From NCBI GenBank assembly GCA_023954415.1, contig JAMLIB010000001.1:501735-565734 (forward strand): 64,000 bases of DNA. The letters run 5' to 3'. This document shows, one piece after another, positions 17,543 to 25,517 of the stretch. The DNA comes from Trueperaceae bacterium. Lineage in GTDB: Bacteria > Deinococcota > Deinococci > Deinococcales > Trueperaceae. Numbering within the stretch: the first letter of the stretch is position 1; each line of letters starts with the position of its first letter. Position numbers and translations under genes: made by a program. Under the pieces are notes generated by a model. The model made no database searches. It saw only the letters and a program-made list of their open reading frames with translations, and was not told the origin of the DNA.

Positions 17543-17719
17543 TCAGCGGAACACCAGCGCCCCGACGAGGACCAGCAGGACACTGCCCAACGCGAGGAGC
17601 GACCCGATGGCGAAGCCGCGCGGGAACCTCTCGCGCACCTTCGGCGCGGCGCTCGAGAAGAGCAGCAGCACGCCGACCAGGAACACGTAACTGGCGACCT
17701 GCACCGTCAACGTCAGCAC
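17543..17719 (-). CDS. Small two-helix membrane protein (58 residues)
   Basis: GTG at 17719 preceded by CGGAGG with good spacing. The product reads VASYVFLVGVLLLFSSAAP, a basic loop KVRERFPRGFAIG, then a second hydrophobic helix SLLALGSVLLVLVGALVF ending in Arg. The hairpin topology with a positive loop predicts the loop in the cytoplasm. It lies 29 bases upstream of miaB on the same strand, so it is probably co-transcribed. No family recognised. Confidence 0.65.
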   Translation of the reverse strand: MLTLTVQVASYVFLVGVLLLFSSAAPKVRERFPRGFAIGSLLALGSVLLVLVGALVFR

Positions 17720-17789
17720 CAGCGCCTCCGAGGGAGAGGATAACGGAAGCGGGCCGCGCCGACACGCCCCACGGCACCTCTGTGGGCGT

Positions 17790-17795
17790 TAGCAT
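17790..17795 (+). promoter_or_regulatory. Candidate -10 box of the ATL gene
   Basis: TAGCAT ends 5 bases before the ATG at 17801; no Shine-Dalgarno is present. Confidence 0.45.
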
Positions 17796-17800
17796 CGGGC

Positions 17801-18121
17801 ATGGACGAAGGCTTCAGGGAGGCGGTCCTGCGCGTCGTGCGCGCCGTTCCCGCCGGCAGGGTGACGACGTACGGCGAGGTGGCCCTCCTGGCGGGCAGGC
17901 CGAACCACGCGCGGCAGGTGGGGGCGATCCTCTACGGGCTACGCGGCGGCGAGGTCGACGACGTGCCGTGGCAACGCGTCATCAACGCTAGCGGCGGCAT
18001 CTCGACGTACAAGGTCGGCTCCGGCGAGCTGCAGGTCGCGCTGCTGCGCTCGGAGGGGGTCGAGGTGAGCGACGACCGCGTCGACCTGCGGCGCTACAGG
18101 TGGCTCGGCGACGTCGAGTAG
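17801..18121 (+). CDS. Alkyltransferase-like (ATL) DNA repair protein
   Basis: 106 residues with the DNA-binding half of O6-alkylguanine-DNA alkyltransferase: GRVTTYGEVALLAGRPNHARQVGAIL and the active-site strand PWQRV at 56-60. The acceptor Cys of PCHRV is Trp57, the hallmark of ATL proteins, which bind O6-alkylguanine without repairing it and pass the lesion to nucleotide excision repair. It stands alone, transcribed away from miaB. Confidence 0.93.
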   Translation: MDEGFREAVLRVVRAVPAGRVTTYGEVALLAGRPNHARQVGAILYGLRGGEVDDVPWQRVINASGGISTYKVGSGELQVALLRSEGVEVSDDRVDLRRYRWLGDVE

Positions 18122-18149
18122 GTAGGAGCTCCGCGGCACGCCACCGGGC

Positions 18150-18965
18150 TCAGCCGACGTAGAGCCTCTCGCCGACGAGGTAAGAGAGCACGCGCTTGTG
18201 GTAGCGCCTGGTGAGCGGCCCGACGCGCACGACCGCCTCGACGTAGTAGCCGCCATGCTCCTTCAGGTTGCGCGCCTGCCAGCCTAGGGCCGGGATCGCG
18301 AACGCCAGGATGCCGAGCAGGTCGGCCATGACGTCCACTTGGAAACTCTGGTGCGTGGTGGCGGGGAACGGCGCTACGAACCGCGCCGACAGGCTCGTGA
18401 GCCGGCGTCCGCGCAGTCTGCCGCGCTTCAGCAGGCTCGTGCTTCCCAACTCGCGCTTGGCGGTCTCGACCCGGTCGTCGACCTTCACGTAGAAGCGATC
18501 CACGAGCCGCACGTCCACGGAGACGGGACCCACCGTCGCGTACGGGACGAGGCGCACTTCCACGTTCAGCTCCTCCCCGCTCTTGACGTGCGGCGGGACG
18601 ACCACCTCGAGCTGGTTGAACACCCGCTGCCACAACGCCGTGAAGAGCGACGAGAAGGCGGCGGCCCCCGAGGCGACCACCTCGCCGACGAGGAAGAGGT
18701 TGCCGAGGTTGCTCCTGGCGACCGGGGAGAGCCACAGGGCGAGCCCGCCGACGGCGGCCAACGCCCAGACGAGCGCCAACCAGAAGCTCGGGAGCCGGGT
18801 GAGGCGTGGCTGGTACGGGATGTCGAGCGGCGGGTCGTCCAGCGAGCGAAGCGCGATGCCGCACGCCTCGCAGGTGACGCCCGCGAGGTTCACCTGCCCG
18901 CAAGCGGGGCAAGCCCACGCGCCGGCGGGCAGGGCGGTAGCGCTGGTCATCTCGGCAGCCAGCAT
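18150..18965 (-). CDS. Membrane protein with zinc ribbon and beta domain
   Basis: 271 residues; ATG 18950 (266 residues) is an alternative start. The N-terminus carries a four-cysteine zinc ribbon, CPACGQVN...CEACG. A hydrophobic segment (FWLALVWALAAVGGLALWL) follows. From about 130 on, LEVVVPPHVKSGEELNVEVRL and VGPVSVDVRLVDRFYVKV resemble an arrestin-like or Ig-like beta sandwich, and RGRRLTSLSARFVAPFPAT continues it. No named family recognised. It is divergent from the M20 peptidase gene with a 46-base shared upstream region. Confidence 0.65.
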   Translation of the reverse strand: MLAAEMTSATALPAGAWACPACGQVNLAGVTCEACGIALRSLDDPPLDIPYQPRLTRLPSFWLALVWALAAVGGLALWLSPVARSNLGNLFLVGEVVASGAAAFSSLFTALWQRVFNQLEVVVPPHVKSGEELNVEVRLVPYATVGPVSVDVRLVDRFYVKVDDRVETAKRELGSTSLLKRGRLRGRRLTSLSARFVAPFPATTHQSFQVDVMADLLGILAFAIPALGWQARNLKEHGGYYVEAVVRVGPLTRRYHKRVLSYLVGERLYVG

Positions 18966-18999
18966 ATTGCCCGCCGTCCGGCGCCGCTGCGATTATTCG

Positions 19000-19005
19000 T
19001 ATGAT
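19000..19005 (+). promoter_or_regulatory. Candidate -10 box of the M20/DUF2007/CDF operon
   Basis: TATGAT ends 6 bases before the ATG at 19012, so the transcript would be leaderless. Confidence 0.5.
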
Positions 19006-19011
19006 GACCGG

Positions 19012-20163
19012 ATGCAAGACTCCCTCGTCTCCCTCGCTTCCGAGCTGATCAAGGCGCCGAGCCAGACCGGCAAGGAAGGGCCTGCCGCCGCCGTGATGCT
19101 GGAGGCGTTCGAGGCGAACGGCTTCGACGAGGCCTACCTCGACGAGGTCGGCAACGCCATCGGCGTGATCCGCCGGGGCGAGGGCAGGACGCTGATGCTC
19201 AACGGCCACATCGATACCGTGCCGGTCGGAGACCCCGACCTGTGGCCCTACCCGCCGCTCTCCGGCGCCGTGGTGAACGAGCGGCTCTGGGGGCGCGGCG
19301 CCTGCGACATGAAGAGCGCGCTCGCCTGCATGGTCATGGCGGCCTCGGACGCCGCCGCGGCCGGCTTCGAGGGCACGTTGATCGTCAGCGGCGTCGTCCA
19401 GGAGGAGGTCGGCGGCCTCGGGGCCAGGCACATCGCGGCCACGCTCGCCTACGACGCGGTGGTGCTCGGCGAGCCGAGCAAGTGCCGCATGATGCTAGGC
19501 CACCGCGGCGCGAACGTCGTCGAGGTCGTGTTCCCGGGCGCCATCGCGCACGCGGCGCGGGCCTCGCTCGGCGAGAACGCCTTGGCGCACGTCGCCCGCT
19601 ACGTCCTCGCGCTCGAGGGGCTCGAGCTGCCGCGCGGGGGAGCTTTGGGCGGCTCCAGCGCGACGCCGACGCGCGTCGTCAGCTCGCCGTCCGACTCGAC
19701 CAACGTCGTCCCCGGCTCCGCCGTCCTCACGGTCGACTACCGGTCGGTGCCCGGCGAGGGGCCGGCAGAGGTCGTCGAGCGGCTACGCTCCATCGCGCAC
19801 GACGAGCGCATCGTCGTGCGGATCGCGGACAGCGGCAGGGGCGGCGAGGACGCGCTACGCTCCACCGCTGCGTACCTGGCCGATCCGGACGCCCCGGCCG
19901 TCCGGGTGGCGCGTGAGGCGTTCGGGCGCGCCCTCGCGGCCGTCGGCAGGCGCTTCGAGGAAGATGTGTGGTGGTTCTGCACCGACGCCCCGCACCTGGC
20001 GCGGCGCGGCGCGGCCGTCATCGGTTTCGGGCCTGGCGAGGAGGAGTTGGCGCACACCACCAACGAGAGCGTGGCCGTCGCCGACCTGCACGCCGCCCGG
20101 CGCGCCTACGCCGAGTTCGCCAAGGCTTACCTCGCGCGCCGGAAGAACGGGGAGACAGCATGA
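19012..20163 (+). CDS. M20-family metallopeptidase/deacylase (ArgE/DapE-like)
   Basis: 383 residues, di-zinc hydrolase of N-acyl or peptide bonds. Zinc ligands His66 and Asp68 (NGHIDTV), bridging Asp99 (GRGACDMKS), catalytic Glu131 and Glu132 (VVQEEVGG). The lid domain is present (VVEVVFPGAIAHAARASLGENAL), and the last His ligand should lie in ELAHTTNESV. ATG 19012 has no Shine-Dalgarno but a -10 box 6 bases upstream. The stop overlaps the next start (ATGA). The substrate cannot be assigned; LysK, ArgE and DapE are relatives. Confidence 0.88.
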   Translation: MQDSLVSLASELIKAPSQTGKEGPAAAVMLEAFEANGFDEAYLDEVGNAIGVIRRGEGRTLMLNGHIDTVPVGDPDLWPYPPLSGAVVNERLWGRGACDMKSALACMVMAASDAAAAGFEGTLIVSGVVQEEVGGLGARHIAATLAYDAVVLGEPSKCRMMLGHRGANVVEVVFPGAIAHAARASLGENALAHVARYVLALEGLELPRGGALGGSSATPTRVVSSPSDSTNVVPGSAVLTVDYRSVPGEGPAEVVERLRSIAHDERIVVRIADSGRGGEDALRSTAAYLADPDAPAVRVAREAFGRALAAVGRRFEEDVWWFCTDAPHLARRGAAVIGFGPGEEELAHTTNESVAVADLHAARRAYAEFAKAYLARRKNGETA

Positions 20164-20600
20164 AGGGTGAGAAGGTCCTCATCAACGGCGACCGCTGGAC
20201 GATCGTCGACGTGGCGCCGGCCATGCCGCTGGCCGAGATGGTCGCCACCATCCTCGAGGACGAGGGCATGATCACCACGATCCGCGGCGCTGAGTCGTTC
20301 ACGGACGTGCTCTCCCACCTCGGCCTCACCTCGGCCCAGGCGACGTACGTCCTGGTGCCCGAGGCGGACGGCGAGCGCGCCATGGCCGTCATCGCCGAGA
20401 CGGTGACGGACTTCGAGGGCGACGAGCTGGCCGAGCTCCTCGAGCGCATGGAGCGCGGCGAGGTCCCGGAAGAGCTCATGGACGCTTGGGGCGATGAAGC
20501 GGCGGAGGGCGAGGCCGGGGAAGACGGCGACGAAGGAGCCGCACGCTACGAGGACGCCGGCTGGACGGCTCGTACCGGCGACGAGGGCGAACCGACCTGA
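20160..20600 (+). CDS. DUF2007-like small acidic protein
   Basis: 146 residues. The N-terminal 85 (LAEMVATILEDEGMITTIRG, then ATYVLVPEADGERAMAVIAE) resemble the DUF2007 domain, a short alpha/beta fold suspected of binding a small ligand or signalling. The rest is an acidic, Gly/Ala/Glu-rich tail, probably disordered. ATG overlaps the M20 stop and the CDF gene starts 2 bases after its stop, so the three are one tightly coupled operon. Exact function unknown. Confidence 0.6.
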   Translation: MKGEKVLINGDRWTIVDVAPAMPLAEMVATILEDEGMITTIRGAESFTDVLSHLGLTSAQATYVLVPEADGERAMAVIAETVTDFEGDELAELLERMERGEVPEELMDAWGDEAAEGEAGEDGDEGAARYEDAGWTARTGDEGEPT

Positions 20601-20601
20601 C

Positions 20602-21609
20602 ATGACGCCGGAAGCCCTCGCCGGCGCCGGGCCGCAAGCGGCACGGGGAGCCGAGGCGCCCGGAACCGGGACCCCAGCGGCCGAGGCGCCGCGCGGGCGT
20701 CGCGGCCGGGCTGCCTGGGTGAGCCTGGCCGGCGCCGTGCTCATCCTCGGCCTGAAGTTCTCCGCTTACCTGGCGACAGGCTCCGTCGGCTTCCTCTCCG
20801 ACGCGGCGGAGTCGTTGGTCAACCTCGTCGCCGCCGTGGTCCTCCTCGTGGCGCTAGGCGTCTCCGTGGCGCCGCCCGACTACCGGCACCCGTACGGGCA
20901 CGCCAAGGCGGAGTACCTCTCGAGCGTGCTGGAGGCCGCCCTCATCATCGTCGCGGCCGGGGTCATCGCGTGGAGCGCCGTGGGTCGCCTCCTGGCCCCG
21001 GAGGCGCTCACCAACGTCGCACTTGGGGTGGGCGTCTCGGTCCTCGCAGCCGTGCTCAACGGCCTCCTCGCCGTCTACCTCTTCTCCGTGGCGCGCAAGG
21101 AGCGCTCGGACGCCCTCGCGGCCAACGCCCGCCACATCCTCACGGACGTCTACACCTCGCTCGGCGTGGTGGTCGGCGTGCTGCTGGTGGCGCTCACGGG
21201 CTGGCAGCCGCTCGACCCGCTCGTAGCCCTCGTCGTGGCCGCCAACATCGTGGTGGTCGGCGTGCGCGTCATGCGCCAGGCCCTCTCGCGGCTCCTCGAC
21301 GAGCGCCTCCCCGAGCGGGAGGAGGCGAAGATCCTCGCCGTGTTGGAAGCCGACCCGCGCGTCCTCGGCTTCCACCGCCTGCGGACGCGGCGTTCCGGGC
21401 ATGCGAGCTTCGCCGAGGTCGACGTGTTCGTCGACCCGAAGCTGACCGTCAAGGAGGCCCACGACCTGGTCGGGAGGGTGGAGGACGCCATCCACGCCGA
21501 GCTCGAGGACCTCGTAACGACCATCCACGTCGAGCCGTTCGTGCAAGGGGTGCGCGACCGCACCCTCACTCCCAAGGAGGAGTTCAAGGAGGAGGTCGAG
21601 AACGGCTAG
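20602..21609 (+). CDS. Cation diffusion facilitator (CDF) family metal exporter
   Basis: 335 residues. Six membrane helices after a Gly/Ala/Pro-rich cytoplasmic N-terminus of about 38 residues. Metal-site aspartates appear in FLSDAAESLVN (helix 2) and HILTDVYTSLG (helix 5), and HPYGHAKAEYLSS is the family loop. The C-terminal cytoplasmic domain (residues about 245-325) ends TTIHVEPF. Zn, Fe or Mn efflux is likely; the metal-choosing HD/DD pairs suggest Zn/Fe-like but are not decisive. Last gene of the operon, overlapping the convergent glycosylase gene by 4 bases. Confidence 0.9.
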   Translation: MTPEALAGAGPQAARGAEAPGTGTPAAEAPRGRRGRAAWVSLAGAVLILGLKFSAYLATGSVGFLSDAAESLVNLVAAVVLLVALGVSVAPPDYRHPYGHAKAEYLSSVLEAALIIVAAGVIAWSAVGRLLAPEALTNVALGVGVSVLAAVLNGLLAVYLFSVARKERSDALAANARHILTDVYTSLGVVVGVLLVALTGWQPLDPLVALVVAANIVVVGVRVMRQALSRLLDERLPEREEAKILAVLEADPRVLGFHRLRTRRSGHASFAEVDVFVDPKLTVKEAHDLVGRVEDAIHAELEDLVTTIHVEPFVQGVRDRTLTPKEEFKEEVENG

Positions 21610-22229
21610 CCGCTCCCGACGCGCCCCCTGGGCGGCCGTGAGACGGCCGGGCTGTCCGCGTCGTAGTAGCGCAACGGGGCGTCGGCCCAGCGCCCGGAGT
21701 ACGCCACGCCGACGCGCGGCGTGATCACCATGCGCCGTGGCGTTGGTCCAGCGTGCAGCGTTATCGGGGGCGCGAGGAGCGAGCCGCCGTCGTGGCTGCG
21801 GTCGATGCCGAGGAGACGCGTGAGCTTGCCCGGTCCGTTGGCGGCGCGCGGGTCGGCGCCCGTGCGCTCGACGGGCTCGACCGCCCTTACGAGGACGGCG
21901 TGCGGCACGCCCTCGGGTTGGCAGACGACGTTGAAGAGCTCGTGCATGCCGTACACGAGGTAAACGTACGCCGTGCCGGCCGGGCCGTAGAGGGTGGCGG
22001 TGCGCTTCGTCCGGCCCTTGTAGGCGTGGCAGGCCGCGTCCTCCTCGCCGACGTAAGCCTCGACCTCGACGACGCGGCCCACGCGTGGGGCTTCGCCGGC
22101 CGGGCGCACGGCGAGGTAGGCGCCGAGGAGGTCGGGCGCCACCTCGTCAGCCGAGCGGCGGTAGAACGCTTCCGGCAGCGGCGCGCCGAGCAGGGTGGAG
22201 ATCCGGGTCTCGTGGTCGTCAGGCACCAT
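21606..22229 (-). CDS. 3-methyladenine DNA glycosylase (MPG/AAG family)
   Basis: 207 residues, the usual bacterial length. Removes alkylated purines. EVEAYVGEEDAACHAYKGRTKR carries the catalytic glutamate and the DNA-intercalating region, and TLYGPAGTAYVYLVYGMHELFNVVC and LVRAVEP are family signatures. The ATG at 22229 lacks a Shine-Dalgarno; a TAGACT box ends 9 bases before it. Confidence 0.95.
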   Translation of the reverse strand: MVPDDHETRISTLLGAPLPEAFYRRSADEVAPDLLGAYLAVRPAGEAPRVGRVVEVEAYVGEEDAACHAYKGRTKRTATLYGPAGTAYVYLVYGMHELFNVVCQPEGVPHAVLVRAVEPVERTGADPRAANGPGKLTRLLGIDRSHDGGSLLAPPITLHAGPTPRRMVITPRVGVAYSGRWADAPLRYYDADSPAVSRPPRGRVGSG

Positions 22230-22238
22230 CGACCCGCC

Positions 22239-22244
22239 AGTCTA
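22239..22244 (-). promoter_or_regulatory. Candidate -10 box of the glycosylase gene
   Basis: TAGACT on the minus strand, 9 bases before the start. Confidence 0.4.
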
Positions 22245-22321
22245 GCCGTGGAGGCGGGCGCTCCTCGGCGGACCGGCTACGCGCCGCGCCGCCCGCGGCG
22301 TCCGGAACGCGCCAGGCACCG

Positions 22322-22330
22322 TGGTAAACT
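22322..22330 (+). promoter_or_regulatory. Extended -10 promoter of icd
   Basis: TGG-TAAACT is an extended -10, about 120 bases before the icd ATG. No good -35, as is usual for extended -10 promoters. Confidence 0.4.
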
Positions 22331-22450
22331 CGCCTGCGACGCACGCCGCCGGGTTCTAGGTTCCATGCCGGCGGCGAGAGGCGATCAGTTGCTTGGGTGG
22401 CCCATGGGCGCCGTCGACGGCGAGGCGTGGGCGCACGGAAGAGGAAGCGC

Positions 22451-23713
22451 ATGAGCTACCGCCACATCAAGGTCCCGGAAGGGGACCGCATCGTCCTGCA
22501 GGACGGCCAGCTGCAAGTGTCCGACCGGCCGATCGTCGCGTACATCGAGGGCGACGGCACGGGCCCGGACATCTGGCGCGCCTCCCAGCGCGTGCTGGAC
22601 GCCGCCGTGGCCAAGGCGTACGGCGGCAGGCGCGCCATCGCCTGGATGGAAGTGTTCGCCGGCGACAAGGCCAACGAGGTCTACGGCGAACAGGTCTGGC
22701 TGCCTGACGAGACGGTCGACGCCATCCGCGAGTACCTGGTCGGCATCAAGGGCCCCCTGACGACGCCGGTCGGTGGCGGCATCCGGAGCATCAACGTCGC
22801 CATCCGCCAGCTCCTCGACCTCTACGCCTGCGTGCGGCCCGTCCAGTACTTCACCGGCGTGCCCAGCCCCGTCAAGCGCCCTGAGGACGTCGACATGATC
22901 ATCTTCCGCGAGAACACGGAAGACATCTACGCCGGCATCGAGTTCCGCGAGGGCACCGATGACGCGGCGCGCTTCCTCGAGCTCTTCAAGCGCGAGTTCC
23001 CGAAGGCGTACGACAAGATCCGCTTCCCTGCCACGTCCGGTATCGGCATCAAGCCCGTGTCGCGCGAGGGCACTGAGCGGCTCGTGCGCGCCGCCATCGC
23101 GTACGCCATCGACAACGACAAGCCTACCGTCACGCTCGTCCACAAGGGCAACATCATGAAGTTCACCGAAGGGGCGTTCCGCGACTGGGGCTACGAGCTC
23201 GCCGACCGCGAGTTCGGGGCCACGCTCCTCGACGGCGGGCCGTGGCGCACCTTCAAGAACCCGCGCACGGGCCGCGACATCGTCCTCAACGACGTCATCG
23301 CCGACGCCATGCTGCAGCAGGTCCTCACGCGCGCCAGCGAGTACAGCGTCATCGCGACACTCAACCTCAACGGCGACTACCTGTCCGACGCGCTCGCCGC
23401 CCAGGTGGGCGGCATCGGGATCGCGCCCGGCGCGAACATCAACTACCTCACGGGCCACGCCGTCTTCGAGGCGACGCACGGCACGGCACCCAAGTACGCG
23501 GGCCAGGACAAGGTGAACCCGTCCTCCGTGATCCTCTCCGGCGAGATGCTCCTGCGTCACCTGGGCTGGACGGAGGCCGCCGACATGGTGCTCGGCTCCG
23601 TGAGCGGGACGATCGGGCAGAAGCGCGTGACGTACGACTTCCACCGGCTCATGGAAGGCGCCACTCTCCTCAAGTGCAGCGAGTTCGGCGAGGCGCTCGT
23701 AGAGAACCTCTGA
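22451..23713 (+). CDS. icd: NADP-dependent isocitrate dehydrogenase
   Basis: TCA-cycle enzyme converting isocitrate to 2-oxoglutarate and NADPH. 420 residues, close to E. coli Icd. [19 protein letters not shown] holds the phosphorylatable/substrate Ser and substrate arginines. [13 protein letters not shown] is a family signature. [15 protein letters not shown] has the Lys-Tyr pair and RVTYDFHRL the Tyr and Arg that confer NADP preference in E. coli. ATG 22451 follows GAGGAAGC. A strong terminator follows. Confidence 0.97.
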   Translation: MSYRHIKVPEGDRIVLQDGQLQVSDRPIVAYIEGDGTGPDIWRASQRVLDAAVAKAYGGRRAIAWMEVFAGDKANEVYGEQVWLPDETVDAIREYLVGIKGPLTTPVGGGIRSINVAIRQLLDLYACVRPVQYFTGVPSPVKRPEDVDMIIFRENTEDIYAGIEFREGTDDAARFLELFKREFPKAYDKIRFPATSGIGIKPVSREGTERLVRAAIAYAIDNDKPTVTLVHKGNIMKFTEGAFRDWGYELADREFGATLLDGGPWRTFKNPRTGRDIVLNDVIADAMLQQVLTRASEYSVIATLNLNGDYLSDALAAQVGGIGIAPGANINYLTGHAVFEATHGTAPKYAGQDKVNPSSVILSGEMLLRHLGWTEAADMVLGSVSGTIGQKRVTYDFHRLMEGATLLKCSEFGEALVENL

Positions 23714-23734
23714 GCCGTACCTCCTAGGCGACGG

Positions 23735-23770
23735 GGCGGCGAACGCGCTATGGCGTTCGCCGCCTTTCTC
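23735..23770 (+). terminator. Rho-independent terminator of icd
   Basis: GGCGGCGAACGC/GCGTTCGCCGCC is a perfect 12-bp stem with a 6-base loop, then TTTCTC. An outer CCTAGGCGACG/CGTCGCTAGG pairing (one bulge) could extend it. Confidence 0.8.
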
Positions 23771-23824
23771 GTCGCTAGGCGCCCTGGCCGTTCGCCTGCC
23801 GCGCTGACACCATGATGGTGAGCG

Positions 23825-24331
23825 TCAGGCCTTCTGCAAAGCCCGGCCGTCCCAACCGCCGTAGGCGTAGAAGCGCCCCGGCACGCGCTCGCGCAGGTAG
23901 GTCACGAGCGGGTCGCGTAGCGGCGGGATGGGGACGATCATGGCGACCTCCTCGACCGGGAAGAAGCGCGCCTCGACGATGAACCCGTCCGGGTCGCGCG
24001 GGTTGAGGAGCCCCTGGTACTCGGCCAAGAACGCGAACGACACGGCGCGGTCGTTGCGGCGCCTGTCCTCCACGTGGACCGCGTACGCCAAGCCCTTCAC
24101 GCCCGTTATCTCGAGGCCGGTCTCCTCCTTGACCTCGCGCACCAAGGCGTCGAGCGTTGACTCGCCGCGCTCCACCACCCCGCCCGGGAGCGTGTACCGG
24201 ACCCGGCCGTGCCCTTGCCAGTCGTTGCCTACGAGCAGTACTCGACCGGACGGGTCGAGCAGGATGGCCGCGGCAACGACGAACTCACGCCGCGCCACGA
24301 GCGCCCAGCCGTTCGGCGAGGGCGTCGCCAC
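23825..24331 (-). CDS. Nudix hydrolase
   Basis: 168 residues. Nudix box GGVVERGESTLDAL...REVKEETGL is complete. FVVAAAILLDPSGRVLLVGND precedes it. ATG 24331 overlaps the prfA 3' end by 47 bases; GTG 24298 would cut the overlap to 14 and start closer to the domain. It lies directly after prfA and is probably its co-transcribed neighbour. The substrate is not evident. Confidence 0.85.
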   Translation of the reverse strand: MATPSPNGWALVARREFVVAAAILLDPSGRVLLVGNDWQGHGRVRYTLPGGVVERGESTLDALVREVKEETGLEITGVKGLAYAVHVEDRRRNDRAVSFAFLAEYQGLLNPRDPDGFIVEARFFPVEEVAMIVPIPPLRDPLVTYLRERVPGRFYAYGGWDGRALQKA

Positions 24332-25403
24332 CCGCGTGCGCGGCCTCGAGCGTTAGCCTTGCCCGCTCCTCGGCCTGGAGGGCGGCCGTGAGGTCCTCGA
24401 GCTCGCCGGCCAGCACGCCCGCGAGGTCGTGGGTGGTGAAGTCGATGCGGTGGTCGGTGACGCGCGACTGCGGGAAGTTGTAGGTCCTGACGCGTTCGGA
24501 GCGGTCGCCCGTGCCGATCTGCACGAGCCGCGCCTCACGCGCCTCGCTCATGGCGCGTTCCCGCTCGCGCTCCAGGAGCCGCGAGCGCAGGACCGTGAGG
24601 GCGCGCTCCTTGTTCTTGATCTGCGACTTGCCGTCCTGGCACGTCACGATGATCTCGTCGGCCTCCCCGGGGTGGTACGTGACCCTGACGGCCGAGTCCG
24701 TCGTGTTGACCGACTGCCCGCCCGGCCCGCTCGACCGGTAGACGTCGACGCGGTAGTCGCTCGGGGAGAGCGCGACGTCGACCTCGTCGGCCTCGGGGAG
24801 GACGGCCACGGTGACCGTGCTCGTATGGATGCGCCCCTGCGCCTCCGTTGCCGGCACGCGCTGGACGCGGTGCACGCCCGACTCGAACTTGAAGGCGCGG
24901 TAGACGCCCGCGCCGGTCACGGCGAACGACACCTTCGACAGGCCGCCGACCTCGGTCGGGTGGGAGTCGATGAGCTCGGTCCTGAACCCGAGGCCGCTCG
25001 CGTAGCGCAAGTACATGCCCAGCATCTCCCGGGCGAAGAGCGAGGCCTCGTCGCCGCCGGCGGCGGCGCGGATCTCGACGATGACGTCCTTGTCGTCGAA
25101 GGGGTCGCGGGGCGTGAGGAGGTCGGCGAGTTCGGCCCTGCGCTTGGCTACGGACTCCTCTAGGCGCTCAGCCTCGTCTTCGGCCTCGGTCCTGAGGTCG
25201 GGGTCGGACAGCAGCTCGGCGAGCCCGTCCAGCTGACTCTCTAGGCGGGCGACGTCCGCGGCCGTGTCGAGGATGCTCTTGACCTCGCCGTAACGTTTGA
25301 GCACGCGTCGGTACGCGGTGGCGTCCGCCAGGAGGGTCGGGTCCGAGAGGCTGCGCTCCAGCGTCTCGAACTCGTACTTGAGGGGTTGGATGCGCTCGGT
25401 CAT
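24285..25403 (-). CDS. prfA: Peptide chain release factor 1
   Basis: Terminates translation at UAA and UAG. 372 residues. Stop-codon motif PAT in RVPATEAQGRIHTS marks RF1 rather than RF2. Catalytic GGQ in SSGPGGQSVNTTDSAVR. RTYNFPQSRVTDHR is the domain 4 end. Its own promoter is likely: TACACT ends 7 bases before the ATG. Confidence 0.97.
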   Translation of the reverse strand: MTERIQPLKYEFETLERSLSDPTLLADATAYRRVLKRYGEVKSILDTAADVARLESQLDGLAELLSDPDLRTEAEDEAERLEESVAKRRAELADLLTPRDPFDDKDVIVEIRAAAGGDEASLFAREMLGMYLRYASGLGFRTELIDSHPTEVGGLSKVSFAVTGAGVYRAFKFESGVHRVQRVPATEAQGRIHTSTVTVAVLPEADEVDVALSPSDYRVDVYRSSGPGGQSVNTTDSAVRVTYHPGEADEIIVTCQDGKSQIKNKERALTVLRSRLLERERERAMSEAREARLVQIGTGDRSERVRTYNFPQSRVTDHRIDFTTHDLAGVLAGELEDLTAALQAEERARLTLEAAHAGGDALAERLGARGAA

Positions 25404-25410
25404 TGCCTAG

Positions 25411-25416
25411 AGTGTA
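25411..25416 (-). promoter_or_regulatory. Candidate -10 box of prfA
   Basis: TACACT on the minus strand, 7 bases before the prfA ATG. Confidence 0.5.
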
Positions 25417-25464
25417 CTCTCCGAGCCTCGACCCTCCCGAGCGCGTGCAAGAAAAGCCATAGAT

Positions 25465-25517
25465 AGACCGGTCTGCTACCCTGGTGAGGGTGCCTCAACG
25501 AACGGTCAGACCGGTCT
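25465..25517. repeat. Two copies of the palindrome AGACCGGTCT upstream of prfA
   Basis: Perfect 10-base palindromes at 25465-25474 (intergenic) and 25508-25517 (in the last codons of the binding-protein gene), 43 bases apart and sharing one extra flanking base (AGACCGGTCTG). Four helical turns apart, they could be paired operators. Confidence 0.5.
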
